Source: Streptomyces sp. DI166 (GTDB taxonomy: Bacteria; Actinomycetota; Actinomycetes; Streptomycetales; Streptomycetaceae). From it: a stretch of 64,000 nucleotides of DNA. A program made the translations under genes and the position numbers. The notes below the pieces were generated by a model, which saw nothing but the letters and a program-made list of their open reading frames with translations, was not told the DNA's origin and ran no database searches. The first letter of the stretch is position 1. Each line of letters begins with the position of its first letter. Location: contig NZ_FLSP01000018.1 in NCBI RefSeq assembly GCF_900091315.1, positions 42,544 through 106,543 on the forward strand. Direction: 5' to 3'. This document shows, piece by piece, positions 49,073 through 57,532 of the stretch.

Positions 49073-49714
49073 CTACAACCACCCCTGCTCCCGCGCCGCC
49101 CGTACCGCCTCGGGGCGGCTGCGGGCGCCGACCTTGGCCGTGGCGGAAGAGAGGAGATCGACGACCTCGGACTCGGGGAGCCCCAGCGCGGCGGCGATGT
49201 CGGCGAGGGCCGAACCGTCCACCGAGGCACGCAGCACCGCGCATTCGGTGGCGGTGAGCGGACTGGGCCCGGCGTTCAGCGCCGCCGCGGCGAGCGCCGG
49301 GTCGATGACCGTCTCCCCGGTCAGCACCCGGCGGATCGCCAGCGCCAGTTCGTCCACCGGGCCGTCCTTCACCAGGAAGCCGACGGCGCCCGCGGCCAGG
49401 GCCCGCCGGAGGTACCCGGGGCGGCCCTGCGTGGTGAGGATCAGCACCCGGCAGTCGGGTGCCTGGTCACGCAGGTCGGCGGCGGCCTCCAGGCCGCCGC
49501 GCACGGGCAGTTCGACATCGAGCAGTGCCACGTCCGGCCGGTGGACGAGGGCCGCGTCCACCACCGCGTCACCCGAACCGACCTGCGCCACGACCCGAAG
49601 GTCCGGCTCCATCCCGAGCAGCACCGCGAGAGCGCCCTGCCCGCTGCCCCGGCCCTCGGCGAGCAGTATCCGGACGGACTTGGCGGGACGGTAATTACGG
49701 GGCATTTCGTTCAC
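49073..49714 (-). CDS. Orphan NarL/FixJ-type response regulator
   Basis: Protein of 213 residues. The receiver keeps the phospho-acceptor region HRPDVALLDVELPVRGGLEAAADL (Asp near residue 62) and KDGPVDELALAI. The C-terminal LuxR helix-turn-helix is present: LTATECAVLRASVDGSALADIAAALGLPESEVVDLLSSATAKVGARSRPEAV. The first acidic pair is altered (AEGRG where family members have DD), so phosphorylation may be atypical. No histidine kinase gene is adjacent. GTG at 49714. Confidence 0.88.
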   Translation of the reverse strand: MNEMPRNYRPAKSVRILLAEGRGSGQGALAVLLGMEPDLRVVAQVGSGDAVVDAALVHRPDVALLDVELPVRGGLEAAADLRDQAPDCRVLILTTQGRPGYLRRALAAGAVGFLVKDGPVDELALAIRRVLTGETVIDPALAAAALNAGPSPLTATECAVLRASVDGSALADIAAALGLPESEVVDLLSSATAKVGARSRPEAVRAAREQGWL

Positions 49715-49815
49715 GGCTCAAGGGTAGGGCGAATGGACGGTATCGGGGCAGGTGGAAGGTGCCCAGGCAGGGTCACAAAGGTGCGCCGGGCGGAGCTGAC
49801 GCCGTGTCAGGAGTA

Positions 49816-49844
49816 TTCACAACTACAGAACCCTCGGCTATAAC
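49816..49844 (+). promoter_or_regulatory. Promoter of the hsd4B-adh-hsd4A operon
   Basis: TTCACA (49816-49821) and TATAAC (49839-49844) are 17 bp apart. Transcription would start near 49851, directly in front of the KstR-like operator. Confidence 0.65.
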
Positions 49845-49857
49845 GAGTCCGCTGGAC

Positions 49858-49871
49858 TGGAACGCGTTCTA
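49858..49871. promoter_or_regulatory. KstR-like operator of the hsd4B-adh-hsd4A operon
   Basis: TGGAACGCGTTCTA fits TNNAACNNGTTNNA exactly and contains the 10-bp palindrome GAACGCGTTC. It lies 14-27 nt after the -10 hexamer, a position suited to repression. Confidence 0.8.
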
Positions 49872-49972
49872 GATCCGCCGATGTCCCTGTGTTCCGATCC
49901 ACCCTCGCGCGACCTCGGCGCGGCCGACGGTGCGGACGACCGTGCCGAGGTCTCAGACCCGTCAGGAGCCCC

Positions 49973-50830
49973 ATGCCCATCGACCCCGCGAAGGCCCTCG
50001 CCGCCGAACCCAAGTCCGGGGAGATCTCCTGGACCGCCAAGGACGTCCTGCTCTACCACCTCGGCATCGGCGCCGGAGTCCCCGCCACCGACCCCGGCGA
50101 GCTGCGCTACACCCTGGAGTCCCGGCTCCAGGTCCTGCCCAGCTTCGCCACGGTCGCCGGAGCCGGCGCGCCCGGAGTGATCAGCGGCCTGTCCATGCCC
50201 GGCATCGAGGTCGAGCTGGCCCGCGTCCTGCACGGCGGGCAGAGCCTGGAGATCCACCGCCCCCTCCCGGTCGAGGGCACCGCCACCTCCACCAACCGTG
50301 TCGCCGCCGTCTACGACAAGGGCAAGGCCGCCGTCCTCGTCCTGCGCACCGAAGTCACCGACGCCGACGGCCCACTGTGGACGAACGACTCCCAGATCTT
50401 CATCCGCGGCGAGGGCGGCTTCGGCGGCGACCGGGGTCCCTCCGCCCGGCTGGACCCGCCCACCGGCGAGCCCGACAAGACCGTGGAGCGCACCCTGCGC
50501 GAGGACCAGGCGCTGCTCTACCGGCTCTCCGGCGACTGGAACCCCCTGCACGCCGACCCCGAGTTCGCCGCGCAGGCCGGTTTCGACCGGCCCATCCTGC
50601 ACGGCCTGTGCACCTACGGCGTCACCCTCAAGACGGTCGTCGACACCCTGCTCGGCGGCGACGCGGGCCGCGTGCGGTCGTACGCGACCAGGTTCGCCGG
50701 GGTGGTGTTCCCGGGGGAGACCCTGCGTATCCGGATGTGGCACCGGGACGACACCGTCCGGGTCACCGTCACCGCCGTCGACCGGGACGACGCGCCCGCG
50801 CTGACGGACACCGTGGTCCGCCACACCTGA
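49973..50830 (+). CDS. hsd4B: Hsd4B-like MaoC/hot-dog enoyl-CoA hydratase
   Basis: Protein of 285 residues, a double hot-dog hydratase-2. The catalytic motif is in YRLSGDWNPLHADPEFAAQAGFDRPILHGLCTYG near residues 180-213, with the Asp/His pair. The N-terminal ISWTAKDVLLYHLGIGAG and FIRGEGGFGGDRGPS also match the mycobacterial Rv3538 (Hsd4B) type. It should hydrate an enoyl-CoA of a sterol side chain. ATG at 49973 follows AGGAG. First gene of a three-gene operon behind a KstR-consensus site. Confidence 0.9.
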   Translation: MPIDPAKALAAEPKSGEISWTAKDVLLYHLGIGAGVPATDPGELRYTLESRLQVLPSFATVAGAGAPGVISGLSMPGIEVELARVLHGGQSLEIHRPLPVEGTATSTNRVAAVYDKGKAAVLVLRTEVTDADGPLWTNDSQIFIRGEGGFGGDRGPSARLDPPTGEPDKTVERTLREDQALLYRLSGDWNPLHADPEFAAQAGFDRPILHGLCTYGVTLKTVVDTLLGGDAGRVRSYATRFAGVVFPGETLRIRMWHRDDTVRVTVTAVDRDDAPALTDTVVRHT

Positions 50831-50950
50831 GCCGAGCCCCGCACCCGCCACGCACGGAGCCGAGCCTCACGTCCGCCGCCCGCGGGTCCGAACCCCGCCG
50901 CATCCACTCCAGAGCTCAAGTCCCAAGCCAACGCCGAGGGGAGCCGCACC

Positions 50951-52027
50951 ATGCGCGCAGCCGTACTGCACGAGACCGGCCAGGACAAACTGGAGGTCCT
51001 CGACGACGTGGAGGCGGTCGGCTTCGGCCCCGGCCGGGTACGGATCCGGATCCGGGCCACCGGCCTGTGCCACTCCGACCTGTCCGCGATGAGCGGCGTC
51101 CTGCCCCAGCCGGTGCCGTTCGTGCCCGGTCACGAGGGCGCGGGCGAGATCGTCGAGGTCGGAGAGGGCGTCAGCCACCTCAAGCCCGGCGACCGGGTGG
51201 TCGTCTGCTGGCTGCCCCCCTGCGGCGCCTGCCCCGCCTGCAAGCGCGGCCAGAGCCAGCTGTGCCTGGCCGGGTTCATGAACGCCGGCACGCCCAACTT
51301 CAAGCGCCCCGGCGGCGATGTCTTCGGCTTCGCGGGCACCGGCACCTTCGCCGAGGAGGTCGTCGTCGACGCCGGTTGCGCGGTGCCGATGCCCGAGGAC
51401 GTGCCGTTCGACATAGCCGCCCTCATCGGCTGCGGCGTGACCACCGGACTGGGTGCCGCGATCAACACCGCCCAGGTGCGGGCCGGTTCCTCGGTCGCCG
51501 TGATCGGCTGCGGAGGGGTCGGGATCTCGGCGATCCAGGGCGCCCGTCTCCAGGGCGCCGCCGAGATCGTCGCCGTCGACCCCGTGGAGGGCCGCCGCGA
51601 GGCCGCGCTGAGGTTCGGCGCCACCAAGGCCGTGAGCCCCGACGAACTGCCCGACGCCAAGCAGCAGATCACCGCAGGCGAAGGCTTCGACTACGTCTTC
51701 GAGGTCGTCGGCAGGTCCGCCACCGCCCGCACCGCCTACGACAACACCCGCCGCGGCGGCACCCTGGTGATCGTCGGCGCGGGCGCCATGGACGACAACC
51801 TCCAGCTCAACATGTTCGAGCTGTTCTTCGACGAGAAGCGGATCCTGCCGTCCCTGTACGGCGGCGGCGATGTCCTGCGCTCCTACGAGCGGACCGTCGC
51901 CCTGTGGCGGGCGGGCAGGATCGACCTGGCCGGACTGATCACCCACCGGGTGCCGCTGGCGGAGATCAACGAGGCACTGGACCAGATGCGCACGGGCACC
52001 GCGCTGCGCACCTGCATCGAGCTGTGA
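50951..52027 (+). CDS. Zinc-dependent alcohol dehydrogenase
   Basis: Protein of 358 residues of the medium-chain family. Catalytic zinc ligands are in GLCHSDLSA near residue 38 and PGHEGAGEIVEVG near 60; structural zinc cysteines in CGACPACKRGQSQLC near 91-105; NAD(P)-binding CGGVGISAIQGARLQGA near 182. Substrates of such enzymes are primary or secondary alcohols; oxidation of the C26 alcohol produced by CYP125 is a context-based guess. ATG at 50951; second gene of the operon. Confidence 0.9.
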   Translation: MRAAVLHETGQDKLEVLDDVEAVGFGPGRVRIRIRATGLCHSDLSAMSGVLPQPVPFVPGHEGAGEIVEVGEGVSHLKPGDRVVVCWLPPCGACPACKRGQSQLCLAGFMNAGTPNFKRPGGDVFGFAGTGTFAEEVVVDAGCAVPMPEDVPFDIAALIGCGVTTGLGAAINTAQVRAGSSVAVIGCGGVGISAIQGARLQGAAEIVAVDPVEGRREAALRFGATKAVSPDELPDAKQQITAGEGFDYVFEVVGRSATARTAYDNTRRGGTLVIVGAGAMDDNLQLNMFELFFDEKRILPSLYGGGDVLRSYERTVALWRAGRIDLAGLITHRVPLAEINEALDQMRTGTALRTCIEL

Positions 52028-52038
52028 GGGCGGGGCCG

Positions 52039-53022
52039 ATGGAAGGGCAGGTGGAGAACTCCCCGGCCGGGCCCCTGGACAGCCCTCTGGACAGGCCCCT
52101 GGAAGGGCTGGCCGCGATCGTCACCGGCGCGGGCCGGGGCCTGGGCCGTGCCGAGGCGCTGGAGCTGGCCCGGCTCGGGGCCGCCGTCATCGTCAACGAC
52201 TACGGGCAGCCCGGCCGGGACGGTTCCGGTGAGGCCTCCGCCGGACCCGCCGAGGAGACCGCCGCCGAGATCCGTGCCGTGGGCGGCCGGGCGGTGGCGC
52301 ACACGGGAGACGTCGCCGACTTCCAGGAGGCCGCCCGGCTGGTCGGGCTGGCGATCGAGGAGTTCGGCAAGCTGGACATCCTCGTCAACAACGCGGGCAT
52401 CCTGCGCGACCGCATGGTCTTCTCGATGACCGAGGAGGAGTGGGACTCGGTGATCCGGGTCCATCTCAAGGGTCACTTCAACACCACCCGGTTCGCCGCC
52501 GCGCACTGGCGCGAGCGCTCCAAGGCGGCGGGCGGGCCGGTGTTCGGGCGGATCGTGAACACCTCCTCGGAGGCGTTCCTCGCCGGATCGGCGGGCCAGC
52601 CCAACTACGCGGCGGCCAAGGGCGGAATCGTCGGACTGACCACCTCCACGGCTCTGGCGCTCGCCAAGTACGGGGTGACCGCCAACGCCATCTGCCCCCG
52701 GGCCCGGACCCGGATGACCGAGGACGTGTTCGGCGAGGCGAGCGCGGAGGGCGGGCTCGACCCGCTCGCCCCCGAGCATGTCGCCCCGCTCGTCGGCTAC
52801 TTGGCCTCCCCGGCCGCCGCCCGCGTCAACGGCCAGCTCCTCGTCGTGCACGGCGGCATGGTCGCGGTGGTGGAACGGCCCCGGGTACGGGCCCGGTTCG
52901 ACAGCGGGCAGGAGACGTTCACCTACGACGAGCTGGACGCCGTACTGACGAAGCACTACGCGGACCGGCCGCCGGGGGAGACGTTCGCGGCGGCGGAAGT
53001 GCTGGCGCTGAAACGGGCGTAG
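52039..53022 (+). CDS. hsd4A: Hsd4A-like short-chain dehydrogenase
   Basis: Protein of 327 residues. Residues 25-270 are an SDR domain: VTGAGRGLGRAEALELARLGAAVIVNDYG cofactor loop, LVNNAGILRD, and an active site SEAFLAGSAGQPNYAAAKGGIVGLT with S/Y/K. The C-terminal extension of about 50 residues (RFDSGQETFTYDELDAVLTKHY) and the extended GxxxGxG region match mycobacterial Hsd4A (17beta-hydroxysteroid/3-hydroxyacyl-CoA dehydrogenase). ATG at 52039 is 11 nt after the dehydrogenase stop. It works downstream of the hydratase. Confidence 0.9.
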   Translation: MEGQVENSPAGPLDSPLDRPLEGLAAIVTGAGRGLGRAEALELARLGAAVIVNDYGQPGRDGSGEASAGPAEETAAEIRAVGGRAVAHTGDVADFQEAARLVGLAIEEFGKLDILVNNAGILRDRMVFSMTEEEWDSVIRVHLKGHFNTTRFAAAHWRERSKAAGGPVFGRIVNTSSEAFLAGSAGQPNYAAAKGGIVGLTTSTALALAKYGVTANAICPRARTRMTEDVFGEASAEGGLDPLAPEHVAPLVGYLASPAAARVNGQLLVVHGGMVAVVERPRVRARFDSGQETFTYDELDAVLTKHYADRPPGETFAAAEVLALKRA

Positions 53023-53040
53023 GGCCGCCGGGCATACGAA

Positions 53041-53077
53041 CGGCCCCGCCCCCCTCGTACAGAAGGGGGCGGGGCCG
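53041..53077. terminator. Bidirectional terminator after hsd4A
   Basis: CGGCCCCGCCCCC (53041-53053) pairs perfectly with GGGGGCGGGGCCG (53065-53077), 11-nt loop, between convergent stops at 53022 and 53087. Confidence 0.88.
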
Positions 53078-53086
53078 CTCGGTCGT

Positions 53087-53239
53087 TCAGGCCGCCGTCT
53101 CGGTCGGTTCCGCCGGCTTGCGGTGACGGCCGCGGGGGGCCGCCTCCTGGTCGTGGGACGAGACCGGACCGCGGTGCCTGCCGTGACCGGTGGACTGCTG
53201 GTCCTGGGCAGGCGGCATGGTCGTAGTGGCGTCGCTCAT
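53087..53239 (-). CDS. 50-residue basic protein with repeated GRHR motif
   Basis: An ATG at 53239 opens a 50-residue frame with the sequence MSDATTTMPPAQDQQSTG at the start, then GRHRGPVSS and GRHRKPAEP. The protein is soluble, His/Arg-rich and intrinsically disordered in appearance. The frame is followed directly by a strong bidirectional terminator and has the codon bias of a real gene. The ribosome site is weak (GGGGTGAATTT further upstream). I do not recognise a function; it is too short for most gene calls. Confidence 0.6.
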   Translation of the reverse strand: MSDATTTMPPAQDQQSTGHGRHRGPVSSHDQEAAPRGRHRKPAEPTETAA

Positions 53240-53336
53240 CGGAAGAAATTCACCCCGTCAACATGATCTTTCAGACAGCCGGGCGAGTTTAACCGTCGCA
53301 CCTCGGGCCGAATCCAGCCGCACACGCCAACCGCCA

Positions 53337-54575
53337 CTACTTCGTTACAAGACGCCCCAATGGGGCCTGCTGCAACGGCACCGGACGGGCCATCACCGGC
53401 TCCGGGGGATCCGTGTCCGCGGTCTCGGCGGCGTCGGTCGCAGGGGCGTGTGCCGCCGCCGTCGCACCGTCCCGGACCGGATCCCCCGAAGCGTCCTCCC
53501 CCTCCCCAGTGGGAGGTCCGACGGGACCGAAGGCCGCCACCCGCTCCACTCCGCACGGCACCGCGTCGGTGGCGTACGGGAGCAGCAGCTCCCCGTCCCG
53601 GGTCCACAGTCCGGCGCCCGCCAACCACCCCGTGGGCGCCGGGAGATGACGCATCCTGCGTTCGGCGGGCCGCCACACCCCGACCCAGCTGCCGAGCGGC
53701 CCGTCCACCCGCAGGGCCACGCCGCAGTTCTCCGGTTCCAGCACCTGCCCCGGCTGGATCGCGAACGGTGTCACCGCGCAGTCCGGCACCCGCAGGCACT
53801 CCGGGAACCGCACCGGCAGCATGCTGCCCAGCACCCCCCAGCCCAGCCGCGCGCCCCGCCCCGGCTCCGGCGCGTCCGAGCCGATCAGCAGAAGCCCGCT
53901 GTCCGGGTCGGCGAGCAGCAGCCGGTCGTCGCTGTCCGCCGCGATCTGGAGCAGCGGGGAGACCTCACCGGCCCGCTCCAGGTCCACCACGACGGCCTTG
54001 GTACGCCCGCCGACCTCCCGGTCCAGCGCCAGCATCCGCCCCGTCCGGTCCAGCCACACCCCGCCCGAGCAGCGCCCCGGCAGTTCGGCGACGTGCTCGG
54101 GGCCGAAGGCGCCGCCCGCCACCAGCCACAGGGTGCTGGTGTGCCGGCCCACGGCGAGCGCGTACGCCCTCAGCCCGCACGGCGCCGGGGGCAGCAGCCG
54201 GAGCCGGGTGCCGGGCTCGGGGCACTCCACGGCACCGATCAGCAGTTCACCGGTGCCGGGGCCGGTCGGGTAGAGCAGGGAGAAGACATGGCGTCCGTCG
54301 GCCTCCCGGCGGATCAGCACCCGCCCGTCGCCCATCGGGTGCACCTCGGTGCCCGGCTCCTCGGGTTGGTTGCCGGGCAGCGGCACCGCGTACGGCTCCG
54401 GTCCGTCCAGCGTCCAGCGCTCCGGGAACCAGTTCTCGCCGTCCCGCGCGAGGCGGGCCGCGTAGGCGCCGTCCGCGGTGATCGCGCACTCCGCCCGCGG
54501 CGTCCCCGCGTCGGTGGCCGGGGGTTCGGCGGCCGGCGGTTCGGCAGCCGGGGGTTCGATGGCACAGGCCGTCAT
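53337..54575 (-). CDS. Uncharacterised protein with beta-propeller-like repeats
   Basis: Protein of 412 residues. An Ala/Pro/Glu-rich start (EPPAAEPPAAEPP) leads to a body of short strands such as LWLVAGGAFGPEHVAELPG, GGVWLDRTGRMLALDREV and LLLADPDSGLLLIG, suggesting a propeller or repeat-containing beta protein. The tail (about 360-412) is acidic and low in complexity. No signal or membrane helix. ATG at 54575 follows GGAGG. No function assigned. Confidence 0.7.
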   Translation of the reverse strand: MTACAIEPPAAEPPAAEPPATDAGTPRAECAITADGAYAARLARDGENWFPERWTLDGPEPYAVPLPGNQPEEPGTEVHPMGDGRVLIRREADGRHVFSLLYPTGPGTGELLIGAVECPEPGTRLRLLPPAPCGLRAYALAVGRHTSTLWLVAGGAFGPEHVAELPGRCSGGVWLDRTGRMLALDREVGGRTKAVVVDLERAGEVSPLLQIAADSDDRLLLADPDSGLLLIGSDAPEPGRGARLGWGVLGSMLPVRFPECLRVPDCAVTPFAIQPGQVLEPENCGVALRVDGPLGSWVGVWRPAERRMRHLPAPTGWLAGAGLWTRDGELLLPYATDAVPCGVERVAAFGPVGPPTGEGEDASGDPVRDGATAAAHAPATDAAETADTDPPEPVMARPVPLQQAPLGRLVTK

Positions 54576-54773
54576 CGTCTGGTCACCTCCGGCGACGAAG
54601 CTAGTTTTCGCACGCACAGACGTGGGACCGGCAGGCTTCCCCTTCACACAAAGGGGTGGCCCAGGAACGATTCGCCTGAGGAAACGGGGGCCGTTGTGCT
54701 CCACGGGGGCCGTGCCGTGCCCGGGACCCCGCGCCGGTACTGCGGCGCAGAACAGGCAGGTAGCCTTTTCCCC

Positions 54774-55613
54774 GTGCCCCGTCTGTCTGAAGTCATCGCC
54801 GCGCTGGAGAACCTGTGGCCCGCCGAGCGGGCCGAGTCCTGGGACGCGGTCGGCACCGTCGTGGGCGACCCCGACCAGGAGGTCGGCCGGGTCCTGTTCG
54901 CCGTCGACCCGGTCCAGCAGATCGTCGACGAGGCGGTGAAGCTGGACGCGGACCTGCTGGTCACCCACCACCCGCTCTATCTGCGCGGGACGACGACGGT
55001 GGCGGCCTCCCACTTCAAGGGCCGCGTCGTGCACACGCTGATCAAGAACGACATCGCGCTGCACGTCGCCCACACCAACGCCGACACCGCCGACCCGGGA
55101 GTCAGCGACGCCCTCGCCGGCGCCCTCGACCTCAGGGTCGTACGCCCGCTGGTGCCCGACCCCACCGACCCCTCCGGCCGCCGCGGCCTCGGCCGTGTCT
55201 GCGAGCTGGACCACCCGCTGACCGTCCGCGCACTCGCCGACCTCGCCGCCGCCCGGCTGCCCGCCACCGCGCAGGGCATCCGCGTGGCCGGCGACCTCGG
55301 GGCCACCGTCCGCACGATCGCGGTCAGCGGCGGCTCCGGCGACAGCCTCTTCGACGTCGTCCGCGCCGCGGGCGTCGACGCCTTCCTCACCGCCGACCTG
55401 CGCCACCACCCGGCGTCCGAGGCGGTCGCCCACAGTCCTCTCGCGCTGCTCGACGCGGCGCACTGGGCCACCGAGTGGCCCTGGTGCGAGCTGGCCGCAG
55501 CCCAGCTCGACGAGATCTCCGACCGCCACGGCTGGGACCTTCGGGTCCATGTCTCCAAGACGGTCACCGACCCCTGGACCAGTCACTCCCCTTCACCTGG
55601 AGCCCCCAACTGA
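54774..55613 (+). CDS. Nif3-like dinuclear metal centre protein
   Basis: Protein of 279 residues. Metal-ligand blocks: ESWDAVGTVVGDP near residue 20, LLVTHHPLYLRG near 62, HVAHTNADTADPGVSDALA near 97, and the C-terminal ADLRHHPASEA near 220. Nif3/YbgI proteins form hexameric toroids with a di-metal site; the role is uncertain (GTP cyclohydrolase I type 2-like). GTG at 54774 follows the usual short spacing. The next gene overlaps its stop by 4 nt. Confidence 0.92.
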   Translation: MPRLSEVIAALENLWPAERAESWDAVGTVVGDPDQEVGRVLFAVDPVQQIVDEAVKLDADLLVTHHPLYLRGTTTVAASHFKGRVVHTLIKNDIALHVAHTNADTADPGVSDALAGALDLRVVRPLVPDPTDPSGRRGLGRVCELDHPLTVRALADLAAARLPATAQGIRVAGDLGATVRTIAVSGGSGDSLFDVVRAAGVDAFLTADLRHHPASEAVAHSPLALLDAAHWATEWPWCELAAAQLDEISDRHGWDLRVHVSKTVTDPWTSHSPSPGAPN

Positions 55614-56353
55614 ACGCCGCGCCCGCCGACCAGATCCGCCTTCTCGACGTCCAGGCCCTCGACGTGCGCCTCCAGCAGCTCGCGCACAAGCGCCGGTCGC
55701 TGCCCGAGCACGCCGAGATCGAGTCGCTGACCAAGGACCTCACCCAGCTGCGCGACCTGCTCGTGGCCGCGCAGACCGAGGAGAGCGACTGCGCCCGCGA
55801 GCAGACCAAGGCCGAGCAGGACGTCGACCAGGTCCGCCAGCGCGCCGCCCGCGACCAGCAGCGCCTGGACTCCGGCGCCATCACCTCGCCGAAGGACCTG
55901 GAGAACCTCCAGCGCGAGATCGCCTCCCTCGCCAAGCGCCAGGGCGACCTGGAGGACGTGGTCCTGGAGGTCATGGAGCGCCGCGAGTCCGCCCAGGAGC
56001 GGGTCGCCGAGCTGACCGAGCGGGTCTCCTCCGTGCAGTCGAAGATCGACGACGCGACCGGGCGCCGGGACGCGGCGTACGAGGAGATCGACGGCGAGGC
56101 CGCCACGGTCACCAAGGAGCGCGAGGTCGTGGCCGGTTCCGTCCCGGCCGACCTGCTCAAGCTCTACGAGAAGCTGCGCGAGCAGCAGGGCGGCATCGGC
56201 GCGGCGAAGCTGTACCAGCGCACCTGCCAGGGCTGCCGCCAGGAGCTGTCCATCACCGACATCAACGACATCCGCGCCGCCGCCCCCGACACGGTGGTGC
56301 GCTGCGAGAACTGCCGCCGCATCCTGGTGCGTACGGCCGAGTCCGGACTGTAG
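55610..56353 (+). CDS. C4-type zinc-ribbon, coiled-coil protein
   Basis: Protein of 247 residues. Residues 1-180 form a long coiled coil (IRLLDVQALDVRLQQLAHKRR to RRDAAYEEIDGEAATV) and the C-terminus has a zinc ribbon CQGCRQEL...CENCRRIL. It is conserved in actinobacteria beside Nif3. No ATG, GTG or TTG fits; the start appears to be CTG at 55610, within the stop of the preceding gene and with GGAG eight bases upstream. Confidence 0.85.
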   Translation: MNAAPADQIRLLDVQALDVRLQQLAHKRRSLPEHAEIESLTKDLTQLRDLLVAAQTEESDCAREQTKAEQDVDQVRQRAARDQQRLDSGAITSPKDLENLQREIASLAKRQGDLEDVVLEVMERRESAQERVAELTERVSSVQSKIDDATGRRDAAYEEIDGEAATVTKEREVVAGSVPADLLKLYEKLREQQGGIGAAKLYQRTCQGCRQELSITDINDIRAAAPDTVVRCENCRRILVRTAESGL

Positions 56354-56365
56354 GGAGCCTGCGGC

Positions 56366-57532
56366 GTGCGGGAGTTCATCGTCGAGGCGGACGGCGGGTC
56401 CCGGGGCAACCCCGGGCCCGCGGGCTACGGCGCGGTGGTCACCGACGCGGCGACCGGCCAGGTTCTGGCGGAGCGTTCCGAGTTCCTCGGCGTGGTCACC
56501 AACAACGTCGCCGAGTACCGGGGCCTGCTGGCGGGTCTGCGAGCCGCGTACGAGCTGGACCCGACCGCCTCGGTGCACGTTCGGATGGACTCCAAGCTCG
56601 TCGTGGAGCAGATGTCGGGCCGCTGGAAGATCAAGCACCCCGACATGAAGCCGCTGGCCATGGAGGCGTCACGGGTGTTTCCGTCGGAGCGTGTGACGTA
56701 CGAGTGGATTCCGCGCGAGCGGAACAAGCACGCGGACCGGCTGGCGAACGAGGCGATGGACGCGGGGGCGGAAGGGACACCGGGGGCACCGGGGACCACC
56801 GGGGCACCGGCTCCGAAGGCCGAGGCCGACGTACGCGCCGCCAGGACCGTCGCCGGGGCGCCCGACGCGAAGACCGTGGCCACCCCCGGCTGGGCCCCCG
56901 CCGACATGGGCGCGCCCGCGACCTTCGTACTGCTGCGGCACGGGGAGACGGCGCTGACGCCGCAGAAGCGGTTCTCGGGCAGCGGCGGCAGTGACCCGGT
57001 GCTGTCGGAGATCGGCCGGGAGCAGGCCGAGCGGGTCGCCGAGGCACTGGCCCGGCGCGGCACGATCCAGGCGATCGTGGCGTCCCCGCTGGCCCGTACC
57101 CGGGAGACCGCGGAGGCGGTGGCCAAGCGCCTGGGCCTTGAGGTGGCGGTCGAAGAGGGCCTGCGCGAGACGGACTTCGGCGCGTGGGAGGGCCTGACCT
57201 TCGGCGAGGTCCGCGAACGCTACCCGGACGACCTGAACGCCTGGCTCGCCGACCCCGAGGCCCGCCCCACCGGCGACGGCGAGAGCTTCACCGAGACCGC
57301 CACCCGGATCGCGGCCACCCGGGACAAGCTGATCGCGGCCCACGCGGGCCGCACGGTGCTGCTGGTCAGCCACGTGACCCCGATCAAGACCTTCATACGG
57401 CTCGCACTCGGCGCCCCGCCCGAGTCCCTGTTCCGCATGGAACTCTCGGCGGCGTCCCTGTCGGCGGTGGCGTACTACGCCGACGGCAACGCGAGCGTAC
57501 GGCTCTTCAACGACACGTCCCACCTGCGCTGA
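56366..57532 (+). CDS. Bifunctional RNase HI / acid phosphatase
   Basis: Protein of 388 residues. The RNase H domain (1-130) has EADGGSRGNPGPAGYG, AEYRGLLAGLRAAYE and HADRLANEA with the DEDD pattern. After a Gly/Ala/Pro linker comes a phosphoglycerate-mutase-fold phosphatase (about 185-388) with the histidine motif LRHGETALTPQKR and LVSHVTPIKT. The S. coelicolor homologue SCO2299 is a proven RNase HI/acid phosphatase fusion. GTG at 56366, 12 nt after the zinc-ribbon gene. Confidence 0.92.
   Translation: MREFIVEADGGSRGNPGPAGYGAVVTDAATGQVLAERSEFLGVVTNNVAEYRGLLAGLRAAYELDPTASVHVRMDSKLVVEQMSGRWKIKHPDMKPLAMEASRVFPSERVTYEWIPRERNKHADRLANEAMDAGAEGTPGAPGTTGAPAPKAEADVRAARTVAGAPDAKTVATPGWAPADMGAPATFVLLRHGETALTPQKRFSGSGGSDPVLSEIGREQAERVAEALARRGTIQAIVASPLARTRETAEAVAKRLGLEVAVEEGLRETDFGAWEGLTFGEVRERYPDDLNAWLADPEARPTGDGESFTETATRIAATRDKLIAAHAGRTVLLVSHVTPIKTFIRLALGAPPESLFRMELSAASLSAVAYYADGNASVRLFNDTSHLR

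Noticed and set aside
49930..53022. A 1030-codon plus-strand frame covering the hsd4B and adh genes
   Set aside because: Only the last third (52039-53022) is a real protein (Hsd4A-like); the front part is an Arg/Pro-rich shadow of two other genes.
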